From JASJHI01 sp965371355 (GTDB taxonomy: Bacteria > Actinomycetota > Acidimicrobiia > Acidimicrobiales > Ilumatobacteraceae): DNA of 7,418 nt. The stretch lies in assembly GCA_965371355.1 (NCBI GenBank), contig CBDUYD010000144.1, positions 1 to 7,418 of the forward strand. Direction: 5' to 3'. Made by a program: the position numbers and the translations under genes. This document shows, piece by piece, positions 1-5,878 of the stretch (positions are counted from its first letter, which is position 1; every line of letters begins with the position of its first letter). The notes beneath the pieces are model-generated. The model made no database searches and had not been told where the DNA came from. It saw only the letters and a list, made by a program, of their open reading frames with translations.

Positions 1-513
1 CAGCTGCTCCGACACGTGATGGTGATCGGTGGCACATTGTCCGACTGGCAGCAGCTCGGGGTCGATGGATGGGAGCAGCGCGTCGAACGCCTCGGAAGCA
101 TCGCCGGGCGCGCCGGGGCGTCGTACCTGACGCTGCGCCCTTATGAGAAGGGCCCGCGAGTGCTCGAACTCGATCGGTGGGATCGGCAGGTCGGCGCCTG
201 CCGTGTCGTCATCGATCCCTGTGGCGACGGGCGCCAACGATTCGCCGAGGCGCTGTCGAGCCTCCCCGCCGACGAGGCGGTCACGCAGGCGACGATCGCC
301 GAGGTGCTCTACGCCCCGGCCGACTGCGAGCCCGACCTCATCGTCGTGCTCGGCGAGCCGACCCGACTCCCACCGTCGGCGGTGTGGGAACTCGCCTACG
401 GCGAACTCGTCTTCGTGCCACTCGCCTGGCAGCAGCTCGACTCCGATCACCTGCTCGACGCGATCGCCGACTTCGCCAAGCGCGATCGCCGGTTCGGCGG
501 TCTCGACCTGTGA
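1..513 (+). CDS. Degenerate cis-prenyltransferase (UppS-like) protein, 5' end outside window
   Basis: The frame is open from base 1 (170 residues visible) and ends with TGA at 511-513. The first residues, QLLRHVMVI, match the N-terminal P-R-H-V-A-I-I strand of undecaprenyl diphosphate synthases, so only a short N-terminus is missing. The C-terminus is also family-like: W129, A132, Y133, E135 and the closing RRFGG at 163-167. Key residues are lost, however. The catalytic Asp of the DGNGRW motif is Gly11 and the rest of that motif is replaced except Trp16. Of the diphosphate-binding R-x5-R-x-S residues only the second Arg (R122) remains; the first is Val116 and the Ser is Pro124. About 60 residues between the YLTL strand and the following VVID strand are also absent compared with the usual 230-250 residue enzyme. 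I see a family member but infer no prenyltransferase activity. It may be a regulatory or partner subunit. Its stop overlaps the recO start, so the two are probably co-translated. Confidence 0.78.
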   Translation, partial: QLLRHVMVIGGTLSDWQQLGVDGWEQRVERLGSIAGRAGASYLTLRPYEKGPRVLELDRWDRQVGACRVVIDPCGDGRQRFAEALSSLPADEAVTQATIAEVLYAPADCEPDLIVVLGEPTRLPPSAVWELAYGELVFVPLAWQQLDSDHLLDAIADFAKRDRRFGGLDL

Positions 514-1253
514 GCGGGCTCTACCGCGACACCGGGGTCGTGCTGCGCACCTACAAGCTGCGCGAGTCCGACCGGATCGTCGTGATCCACACCGAGGAGA
601 ACGGCAAGGTCCGCGCCGTCGCCAAGGGGGTGCGCAAGACGAGGTCGAAGTTCGGTGCCCGCCTCGAACCGATGAGCCACGTCCGGCTGCTGCTCTACCG
701 CGGCCGCGAACTCGACATCGTGAGCCAGGCCGATTCGGTCGAGTCGCTGGCGCCGATGCTGTCGTCCCTCGATCGAGCATCGCAGGGGCTCGCCGCGCTC
801 GAGGCGGTCGATCAACTCTCGTTGGAGCGCGAGCCGAACCCGCAGCTCTACCGGATGATCGTCGGGGTGCTGCGCACGATCGCCGAGCGTCCCTCACCGG
901 TCAACGTGCCGGCGTTCTACTGGAAGCTCCTCGCCAACGAAGGTCTCCGTCCGCGCCTCGACGCATGCATTCGTTGCGACCGTTGCGAGCCCGATGTGCA
1001 GTTGGTGGCGTTCGATCTGAACGAGGGGGGCGTGCTGTGTCGCGACCACCGGTCGGGCCAGGCCATGAGCGCGGGCGCACTCGCACTGATGCGCGACATC
1101 CTCGACGGACGCCTGGTGCAGGCGCTCGCCGAGGTGGAATCGCCGGTCACCCACGAGGTGTCGACGCTCGCCACACACGCCCTCGAACACCACATCGAAC
1201 GGCGGCTCAAGGCGGTCGCAATGTTCGAGACTCACCAACCGGCGCGCCGTTAG
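510..1253 (+). CDS. recO: DNA repair protein RecO
   Basis: RecO promotes RecA loading onto SSB-coated single-stranded DNA with RecR (RecFOR pathway, cytoplasm). The 247-residue product has the expected N-terminal OB fold, starting SGLYRDTGVVLRTYKLRESD, then VVIHTEENGKVRAVAKGVR with the basic KTRSKFG stretch near residues 43-49. A helical C-terminal domain carries a zinc-finger set of cysteines at 153, 156, 159 and 177 (CxxCxxC...C). I chose the GTG at 510 because it begins exactly where the family N-terminus begins and forms a GTGA overlap with the upstream stop, which indicates translational coupling. The frame stays open upstream to about 177, but that extension is arginine-rich shadow sequence with no family match. 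The TAG stop at 1251 lies 12 bases before glyS. RecO next to a UppS relative and glycyl-tRNA synthetase is a familiar actinobacterial neighbourhood. Confidence 0.94.
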   Translation: MSGLYRDTGVVLRTYKLRESDRIVVIHTEENGKVRAVAKGVRKTRSKFGARLEPMSHVRLLLYRGRELDIVSQADSVESLAPMLSSLDRASQGLAALEAVDQLSLEREPNPQLYRMIVGVLRTIAERPSPVNVPAFYWKLLANEGLRPRLDACIRCDRCEPDVQLVAFDLNEGGVLCRDHRSGQAMSAGALALMRDILDGRLVQALAEVESPVTHEVSTLATHALEHHIERRLKAVAMFETHQPARR

Positions 1254-1256
1254 CCT
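1251..1256 (+). promoter_or_regulatory. Possible -10 element for leaderless glyS transcript
   Basis: TAGCCT fits TAnnnT and lies nine bases before the glyS ATG at 1266, overlapping the recO stop codon. No Shine-Dalgarno sequence is visible before glyS, and no convincing -35 was found. The spacing would place the transcript start at or next to the ATG. This is weak on its own; it gains some weight from the same arrangement at three other genes in this window. Confidence 0.28.
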
Positions 1257-1265
1257 GGCATCCCT

Positions 1266-2576
1266 ATGCCAGCGACCGACCTCGACCAGATCGTCAGCCT
1301 CTGCAAGCGACGTGGTTTCGTGTACCAGTCCGCCGAGATCTACGGCGGATTCCGGTCGACGTACGACTACGGCCCGCTCGGCTCACTCATGCTGCGCAAC
1401 GTGAAGGACGCGTGGGTGCGGTCGATGGTGCAGCGACGGAGCGACGTGGTACTCATCGACGCGGCGGTCCTCGGCCCACCGCAGGTGTGGGAGGCCTCGG
1501 GCCACCTGTCGAACTTCACCGATCCGCTCGTCGATTGCACCAACTGCAAGCAGCGCTTCAGGCTCGACAAGCTCGACGACCCCGACACCTGTCCGAACTG
1601 TGGCGCGTCCGAGAGCTTCACCGAGGCCCGCGAGTTCAACCTGATGTTCAAGACGCAGGCCGGCCCGGTCGCCGGCGCCGGCGCCGACGCCTACCTCCGT
1701 CCCGAGACCGCGCAGGGCATGTTCACCAACTTCGCCCATGTCGTGCAGACGTCGCGCAAGAAGCCGCCGTTCGGCATCGCCCAGGTCGGCAAGAGCTTCC
1801 GCAACGAGATCACACCGCAGAACTGGATATTCCGGACCCGCGAGTTCGAGCAGATGGAACTCGAGTTCTTCGTGCCCCCGGCCGAGAGCGACCAGTGGTA
1901 CGAGTACTGGTGCAAAGAGCGGCTCAACTGGTACATCGAGCTCGGGATCCCCGCCGAGCTGCTGCGGCTGCGCGCCCACGGCGCCGACGAGTTGTCGCAC
2001 TATTCGACTGGCACGTCCGACGTCGAGTTCCTCTTCCCGTGGGGCTTCGACGAACTCGAGGGCATCGCCCAGCGCACCGACTACGACCTGTTGCAACACG
2101 CCGAGCACTCCGGCGAGCGGCTCGACTATTTCGATCAGCCCAACGACGAGCGGTACGTGCCGTACGTGATCGAGCCCGCCGCCGGAGCGACGCGGGCGAT
2201 GGCCGCGTTCCTGCTCGCCGCCTACGACGAGGACATCGTCAACGACGACAAGCGCACGGTGCTGCGCCTCCACCCGCGCATCGCGCCCTACACCGTCGCC
2301 GTGCTCCCCCTGTCGAGGAAGGACACGCTGACACCGTTGGCCCACGAGGTGCACGGCCTGCTGTCCGACCGCTACATGGTCGACTACGACGAGACGCAGG
2401 CGATCGGCCGTCGCTACCGTCGACAGGACGAGATCGGGACACCCTTGGCGGTGACGGTCGACTTCGACTCGCTCGACGACAAGGCGGTCACCGTGCGCGA
2501 TCGCGACACGACCGAGCAGGTTCGCGTCCCGATCGACGACCTGCTCCCGACCATCTCCGACCGCCTCGGATTCTGA
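1266..2576 (+). CDS. glyS: Glycine--tRNA ligase (single-chain, class II)
   Basis: Charges tRNA-Gly with glycine in the cytoplasm. The 436-residue product is the homodimeric (eukaryote/actinobacterial-type) enzyme, slightly shorter than the common 450-470. Visible landmarks in order: N-terminal CKRRGFVYQSAEIYGG (13-28); motif 1 region VWEASGHLSNFTDP (74-87); a zinc-ribbon-like insert with cysteines 91, 94, 109 and 112; YLRPETAQG (143-151), which contacts the substrate; motif 2 with VGKSFRNEITPQN (174-186) followed by FRTREFEQMELEFF (189-202); ELEGIAQRTDYDL (263-275); motif 3 IEPAAGATRA (302-311); and a C-terminal anticodon-binding domain from about residue 335 (HPRIAPYTVAVLPL onward). The ATG at 1266 gives a full family N-terminus; no ribosome-binding site precedes it. 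It follows recO by 12 bp. A GC-rich run near 1670-1688 encodes an Ala/Gly linker (AGAGA), a common variable spot before YLRPETAQG. Confidence 0.97.
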   Translation: MPATDLDQIVSLCKRRGFVYQSAEIYGGFRSTYDYGPLGSLMLRNVKDAWVRSMVQRRSDVVLIDAAVLGPPQVWEASGHLSNFTDPLVDCTNCKQRFRLDKLDDPDTCPNCGASESFTEAREFNLMFKTQAGPVAGAGADAYLRPETAQGMFTNFAHVVQTSRKKPPFGIAQVGKSFRNEITPQNWIFRTREFEQMELEFFVPPAESDQWYEYWCKERLNWYIELGIPAELLRLRAHGADELSHYSTGTSDVEFLFPWGFDELEGIAQRTDYDLLQHAEHSGERLDYFDQPNDERYVPYVIEPAAGATRAMAAFLLAAYDEDIVNDDKRTVLRLHPRIAPYTVAVLPLSRKDTLTPLAHEVHGLLSDRYMVDYDETQAIGRRYRRQDEIGTPLAVTVDFDSLDDKAVTVRDRDTTEQVRVPIDDLLPTISDRLGF

Positions 2577-2589
2577 GGCGTCGTCGAAC

Positions 2590-2595
2590 TATGGT
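2590..2595 (+). promoter_or_regulatory. Possible -10 element for leaderless transcript of the ABM-domain gene
   Basis: TATGGT matches TAnnnT and is followed by eight bases and then the ATG at 2604. The 27-bp gap after glyS shows no Shine-Dalgarno sequence, and I see no clear -35 hexamer. If used, it would give an mRNA starting at the ATG and would separate this gene and trpC from glyS read-through. Confidence 0.35.
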
Positions 2596-2603
2596 CGACC
2601 GAC

Positions 2604-2909
2604 ATGAGCAAAGTCATCGTTCTCGCGAAGATCCCGATCCAGGACGGCAAGCGTGCCGAGGTCATGGCCGGCATGGCCCCGATGATGGAGCACGTCGAGA
2701 CCGAGGCGGGAACGCTCCAGTACATCCTCTGCGAAGACTCGGGCGACGACAACGCGGTGTGGGTCTACGAGGTCTACGCCGACCAGACGGCGTTCGACGC
2801 GCACAGCGGCAGCGATGTGATGAAGGCGCTCGGAGCTTCGATCGGACCGTTCCTCGCCGGCCGCCCCGAACTCACATTCCTCAACCCTGTACGCGGCAAG
2901 GGTCTCTGA
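2604..2909 (+). CDS. ABM-domain (antibiotic biosynthesis monooxygenase fold) protein, YgiN-like
   Basis: This small 101-residue protein is a single ferredoxin-like ABM (dimeric alpha-beta barrel) domain. The opening strand MSKVIVLAKIPIQDGK is followed by a helix containing MMEHVETEAG. TLQYILCED then forms the second strand and VWVYEVYADQTAF the third. The segment AFDAHSGSDVMK (63-74) places His67 where the family usually has its conserved histidine, and the protein ends at the usual length. Family members include quinol monooxygenases, heme-degrading enzymes and many proteins of unknown function, so the substrate cannot be named. It probably acts as a cytoplasmic dimer; no signal peptide or membrane segment is present. 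It lies 27 bp after glyS and 21 bp before trpC, so it is probably co-transcribed with trpC. Nothing in the neighbourhood points to antibiotic synthesis. Confidence 0.86.
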   Translation: MSKVIVLAKIPIQDGKRAEVMAGMAPMMEHVETEAGTLQYILCEDSGDDNAVWVYEVYADQTAFDAHSGSDVMKALGASIGPFLAGRPELTFLNPVRGKGL

Positions 2910-2930
2910 GGCCCACACCGACCAGGCGCG

Positions 2931-3698
2931 ATGTACCTCGAGCGCATCCTCGAGCGTCATCGCGAGATAGCGGCGGCCGATCGGCGGTCGCTCGCTCCAC
3001 TGCTCACGGCCGTCTCCGAACTGCCCGCGACGAGGGGCTTTCGCCACGCGCTGCGCGAGCGCCGGGTGCTCGGGGTGATCGCCGAGATCAAGCGGAGGTC
3101 CCCGTCCAAGGGTGACCTCGCCACCGCACTCGACCCCGCCGATCTTGCTGCGACCTACGAGCGCGGGGGAGCGGCCTGCCTCTCGGTGTTGACCGACGAG
3201 GATTTCTTCGGCGGGTCGGCCGACGACCTGCGGTCGGCGCGGTCGGCGTGCGCGCTGCCGGTGCTCAGGAAGGACTTCACCGTCTGCGAACTCGACGTCG
3301 TCGACGCCCGCCTGATGGGTGCCGACTGCGTGCTGCTGATCGCCGCAGCGCTCGATCGTTCCGAACTCGCCGATCTGCACGCCCTCGCCGTCGAGATCGG
3401 CCTCGACGTGCTCGTCGAGATCCACGGTGAGGACGAACTCGGGCACGCCGTGGCCGCCGGCGCCACGCTGATCGGTGTCAACCAGCGCGACCTCGTCACG
3501 TTCGAGGTCGATCACGAGCGGGCCGAGCGGATGGGCGGCCTGATCCCCGACGACGCGGTGAAGGTCGCCGAGTCGGGCGTTCGCGACGGCACCGACGCCC
3601 GGCGACTCCGGGCGGCGGGCTACGACGCGGTGCTCGTCGGCGAGACGCTCGTGACGAGTTCCGACCCCGCCGCCACGATCGCCGACCTGATGGGATGA
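2931..3698 (+). CDS. trpC: Indole-3-glycerol-phosphate synthase
   Basis: Converts 1-(2-carboxyphenylamino)-1-deoxyribulose 5-phosphate to indole-3-glycerol phosphate in tryptophan synthesis. The 255-residue monofunctional (beta/alpha)8 barrel is full length. Catalytic landmarks are present: IAEIKRRSPSKG (50-61, Lys54), SVLTDEDFFGG (85-95), LRKDF (112-116, general-acid Lys114), LVEIH (161-165, Glu163), IGVNQRDL (181-188, Asn184), KVAESGV (211-217, Glu214 and Ser215) and VLVGETLV (234-241) at the phosphate site. The usual NNRDL is NQRDL here; the first Asn, the conserved one, is kept. ATG 2931 is the only usable start because the same frame has the upstream gene's stop 21 bp earlier and no ATG, GTG or TTG between. 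The ribosome-binding site is poor (AGGCG only two bases from ATG), so coupling to the upstream gene is likely. No other trp gene is in the window. Confidence 0.97.
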   Translation: MYLERILERHREIAAADRRSLAPLLTAVSELPATRGFRHALRERRVLGVIAEIKRRSPSKGDLATALDPADLAATYERGGAACLSVLTDEDFFGGSADDLRSARSACALPVLRKDFTVCELDVVDARLMGADCVLLIAAALDRSELADLHALAVEIGLDVLVEIHGEDELGHAVAAGATLIGVNQRDLVTFEVDHERAERMGGLIPDDAVKVAESGVRDGTDARRLRAAGYDAVLVGETLVTSSDPAATIADLMG

Positions 3699-3713
3699 CG
3701 ATCGCGCTCATCT

Positions 3714-3740
3714 GGCGCAGGTCGATCATCTCACTGCGCT
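3714..3740. terminator. Weak dyad between convergent trpC and ppk2
   Basis: GGCGCAG at 3714-3720 can pair with CTGCGCT at 3734-3740 (six Watson-Crick pairs plus one G-T) around a 13-base loop. It sits inside the 60-bp gap between two converging genes, where a bidirectional terminator would be expected. There is no T-tract on either side and the loop is long, so the call is tentative. Confidence 0.3.
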
Positions 3741-3758
3741 GAGTTCAGGGATCCAGCT

Positions 3759-4502
3759 TCAGTCCTTCCAGGCTTCGAGGCCCTCTTCGATACGGAAGTT
3801 GAGCTGTTCGAGCATCGCGACGCGGGCCCACTTCTTCTGCTCGCCCGAGATGAGGTCCCAGTGGGCGGGCTCCTGATCGGTCTTGGCGAACATGTCGTCG
3901 GCGGCTTCGCTGTACTCGTCCCACTTGTCGCGGTTGCGCCAGTCCTCCTCGGTCAGCTTCCACGACCGCACCGGATCGATCCGGCGGCTCTCGAAGCGCT
4001 CCAGTTGCTCGTCAGCGCTGATCTGGAGCCAGAACTTGACGAGGATCACGCCTTCGAGCACGAGGCTGCGCTCGAAATCGACGATCTCGTCGTACGCACG
4101 CATCCACTGCTCTGGCGTGGCGAAACCCTCGACCCGTTCGACGAGTACGCGTCCATACCAGCTGCGGTCGAACACGCACATCCCGCCGAGGCCGGGGACA
4201 TCCTTCCAGAACCGCCACAGGAAGTGGTGCCGCAGTTCGTCGGGCGTCGGCTTGGCGTAGGCGTAGACCGTGAAGTGACGGGGATCGAGCGGCGTGACCA
4301 TTCTCCTGATCGCGCCACCCTTGCCGCCCGCATCTGAGCCCTCGACGACGACGAGGAGGCCCGGGCCGAGGATTCCTCCCCGGGTCTGACCGCCGAGGAT
4401 CAGGCGCAGTTCGAGGAACTGCCGCTGTGCCGCGTACAGCCTCTCGTCGTACTCCTCACGATCGAGGCGGGCGGTGAGATCGATTTCGTCGAGTCTTCCC
4501 AT
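3759..4502 (-). CDS. ppk2: Polyphosphate kinase 2 family protein (Pap-like, single domain)
   Basis: PPK2 enzymes transfer phosphate between polyphosphate and nucleotides in the cytoplasm. The 247-residue product shows Walker A EGSDAGGKGG (54-63, Lys61), DPRHFTVYAYAKPTPDE (73-89), Walker B VFDRSWYGRVLVERVEGF (110-127, with FDRSWY) and a lid region rich in Arg and Lys (ISADEQLERF, 161-170, then WKLTEEDWRNRDKWDEY, 181-197). The FDRSWYGRVLVERVEGF and EEDWRNRDKW wording is, from memory, closest to the active half of polyphosphate:AMP phosphotransferase (class II), but here the domain stands alone. AMP to ADP activity is therefore an inference. I chose ATG at 4502 over an in-frame GTG at 4526, because a TACTGT -10 element lies inside that extra stretch and seven bases before the ATG. 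It is transcribed in the same direction as the P450 gene, 48 bp downstream of it, and converges on trpC. Confidence 0.93.
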   Translation of the reverse strand: MGRLDEIDLTARLDREEYDERLYAAQRQFLELRLILGGQTRGGILGPGLLVVVEGSDAGGKGGAIRRMVTPLDPRHFTVYAYAKPTPDELRHHFLWRFWKDVPGLGGMCVFDRSWYGRVLVERVEGFATPEQWMRAYDEIVDFERSLVLEGVILVKFWLQISADEQLERFESRRIDPVRSWKLTEEDWRNRDKWDEYSEAADDMFAKTDQEPAHWDLISGEQKKWARVAMLEQLNFRIEEGLEAWKD

Positions 4503-4509
4503 CGGTCGC

Positions 4510-4536
4510 ACAGTATTCGCGATCACGACCCGACAA
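4510..4536 (-). promoter_or_regulatory. Probable promoter for leaderless ppk2 mRNA
   Basis: Read on the - strand, TTGTCG (4536-4531) is followed by 15 bases and then TACTGT (4515-4510). Seven bases later comes the ppk2 ATG at 4502. The -10 fits TAnnnT well, the -35 is partial and the spacer is short. No Shine-Dalgarno precedes the ATG, so the transcript would begin at about the start codon. The element decides the ppk2 start and suggests ppk2 is not solely dependent on the P450 operon. Confidence 0.5.
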
Positions 4537-4550
4537 GGATTCCTCGGTGG

Positions 4551-5837
4551 TCAGTCACCCCACTCGACGTGCAGCGCGGTCGGGCCGCGGAAGCTGATGT
4601 TGGCGATGCGATGCAGCGTCTGGCCGTCGGACAAGCGCAGCGAGGGCAGCCGTTCGGTGATGACCTCCATCGCCACCCGGGCCTCGAATCGAGCCATCTT
4701 CGCGCCGAGACAATGGTGGATCCCCTTGCCGAAGCTGATGTTGTTGCGGGCGTTCGTGCGGTGGATGTCGAACTCCTCGGGGTGGTCGAACTCGCTCGGC
4801 TGATGGTTGGCGGCCCCGAGGCTGAGGAACACGCGCGTACCTTGCGGGCAGTCGACACCGCCGACCGTCGTGTCGCGGGTGGCGACCCGCCGCCACGCGA
4901 TCTGCGGCGACTCGAAGCGGATGACTTCTTCGATCGCGCCGGGGATCAGCGAGGGATCGTCGCAGATCTCGCGCCACTCCGAGCGCCGGGGGAGCAGGCA
5001 GAGCAAGATGTTGCAGAGCAGCAGGGTGACCGGCTCGTGCCCGGCGAACGACAGCCCGTAGATGATCGACTCGACCTCGCGGTAGGTGAGGTCGTCGGGG
5101 TCGGCGTCGTGGTCGGCGAGCAGTTCGGAGGCGAAGTCGTCGGCCATGTGGGCGTGCTTGTCGGCGGTGAACTCGCGGCAGTATCGCCAGTAGGCGAGCA
5201 TCTTCTCGGCGATGTCGACCTGCTCAGCAGCGGTCGGCCTGCCCCACGAGAAAGCGAGCCGCTCGCCACACCACGAGCGCAGCTGGTCGTCGTCGGCCTC
5301 CGGGAATCCGATGAACCGGAAGATCGTGTCGCCGGGGAGCGGGATCGCGAACTCGGCGACGAAGTCGGCATCGTCCGCCTCGGCGATCATCGCGTCGATC
5401 AGTTCGTGGCTCCGACGCCGGATGTACGGCTCGAGCACCTTCATCCGCCGGTTCGAGAATCCGGGTGTCGTGTGTCGGCGGATGCGGGCGTGGTCGGGCT
5501 CCGGCCGGTTCGACATCACCGCGATCGGGTCGAAGTCGGGGGCCGAGAGGATCTCGACCGTCTCGTCGGCGAGCGGGAACACCGGGTCCTGTACGTTCTC
5601 GGAACTGAACGTCTCTGGATCACGGAAGACGCCGATGATGTCGTCCATCCTGGTCACGACGAGCATTTCGAGTTGCTCGGAGTAGAAGACGGGGGTCTCC
5701 TCGCGCCTGGGGTTCAGCTCGGGGTATGGGTCGGCGACGTATGCGTCGCTGAACGGCGAGAAGCCGGCGTCGATGGGGCAGCCGGTCGGCCGCGCCGCGA
5801 TGGTCTGCTCGAGGGAGTGATACGAACTGGTGGCCAT
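4551..5837 (-). CDS. Cytochrome P450 monooxygenase
   Basis: This 428-residue soluble bacterial P450 has no N-terminal membrane anchor. It would use an external ferredoxin and reductase; neither is in the window. Landmarks: C-helix PDHARIRRH (114-122, with the HxxxR pair H117 and R121); I-helix GLSFAGHEPVT (261-271); ExxR at E304-R307 (EEVIRFESP); the meander FDHPEEFDIHR (350-360); and the heme loop FGKGIHHCLG (369-378) with Cys376 as thiolate ligand. The usual AGx(D/E)T has Pro269 in place of the Thr that helps deliver protons to bound dioxygen; Glu268 is kept. The ATG at 5837 has AAAGGA six bases upstream. The frame stays open far upstream, but that part is a shadow of the dioxygenase gene. 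The gene follows the dioxygenase by 37 bp, so the two are probably one operon. Its substrate cannot be read from the sequence; an aromatic compound feeding the dioxygenase is the natural guess. Confidence 0.96.
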   Translation of the reverse strand: MATSSYHSLEQTIAARPTGCPIDAGFSPFSDAYVADPYPELNPRREETPVFYSEQLEMLVVTRMDDIIGVFRDPETFSSENVQDPVFPLADETVEILSAPDFDPIAVMSNRPEPDHARIRRHTTPGFSNRRMKVLEPYIRRRSHELIDAMIAEADDADFVAEFAIPLPGDTIFRFIGFPEADDDQLRSWCGERLAFSWGRPTAAEQVDIAEKMLAYWRYCREFTADKHAHMADDFASELLADHDADPDDLTYREVESIIYGLSFAGHEPVTLLLCNILLCLLPRRSEWREICDDPSLIPGAIEEVIRFESPQIAWRRVATRDTTVGGVDCPQGTRVFLSLGAANHQPSEFDHPEEFDIHRTNARNNISFGKGIHHCLGAKMARFEARVAMEVITERLPSLRLSDGQTLHRIANISFRGPTALHVEWGD

Positions 5838-5843
5838 GATGGG

Positions 5844-5849
5844 TCCTTT
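5844..5849 (-). promoter_or_regulatory. Ribosome-binding site of the P450 gene
   Basis: On the - strand AAAGGA (5849-5844) precedes the ATG at 5837 by six bases, within GGAAAGGACCC. This fixes the P450 start, which matters because the frame is open for over 1 kb upstream. Confidence 0.75.
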
Positions 5850-5857
5850 CCGGTCGG

Positions 5858-5878
5858 TGATCAGCCGGCCGATGATCA
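5858..5878. repeat. Inverted repeat between dioxygenase and P450 genes
   Basis: TGATCA at 5858-5863 and TGATCA at 5873-5878 form a perfect six-base inverted repeat around a GC-rich nine-base loop (GCCGGCCGA). The repeat overlaps the dioxygenase stop codon and ends nine bases before the P450 ribosome-binding site. It could be an mRNA processing or stability hairpin that adjusts expression of the two cistrons. There is no T-tract, so a full terminator is unlikely. Confidence 0.4.

Noticed and set aside
1670..1688. GCCGGC-type short repeat inside glyS
   Set aside because: It encodes an Ala/Gly linker at a naturally variable position. The repeat is too short and in frame, so it is not a mobile or regulatory element.
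1383..2354. A 323-codon - strand frame inside glyS
   Set aside because: Val/Leu/Gly/Glu-rich antisense shadow of the glyS codons, with no domain.
143..3115. A 990-codon open frame on the + strand crossing recO, glyS and the ABM gene
   Set aside because: It is Arg/Pro/Ser-rich with no recognisable domain and lies out of frame over four well-supported genes. Such frames stay open in GC-rich DNA.
2589..3515. A 308-codon - strand frame opposite the ABM gene and trpC
   Set aside because: Antisense shadow; both + strand genes have full family motifs.
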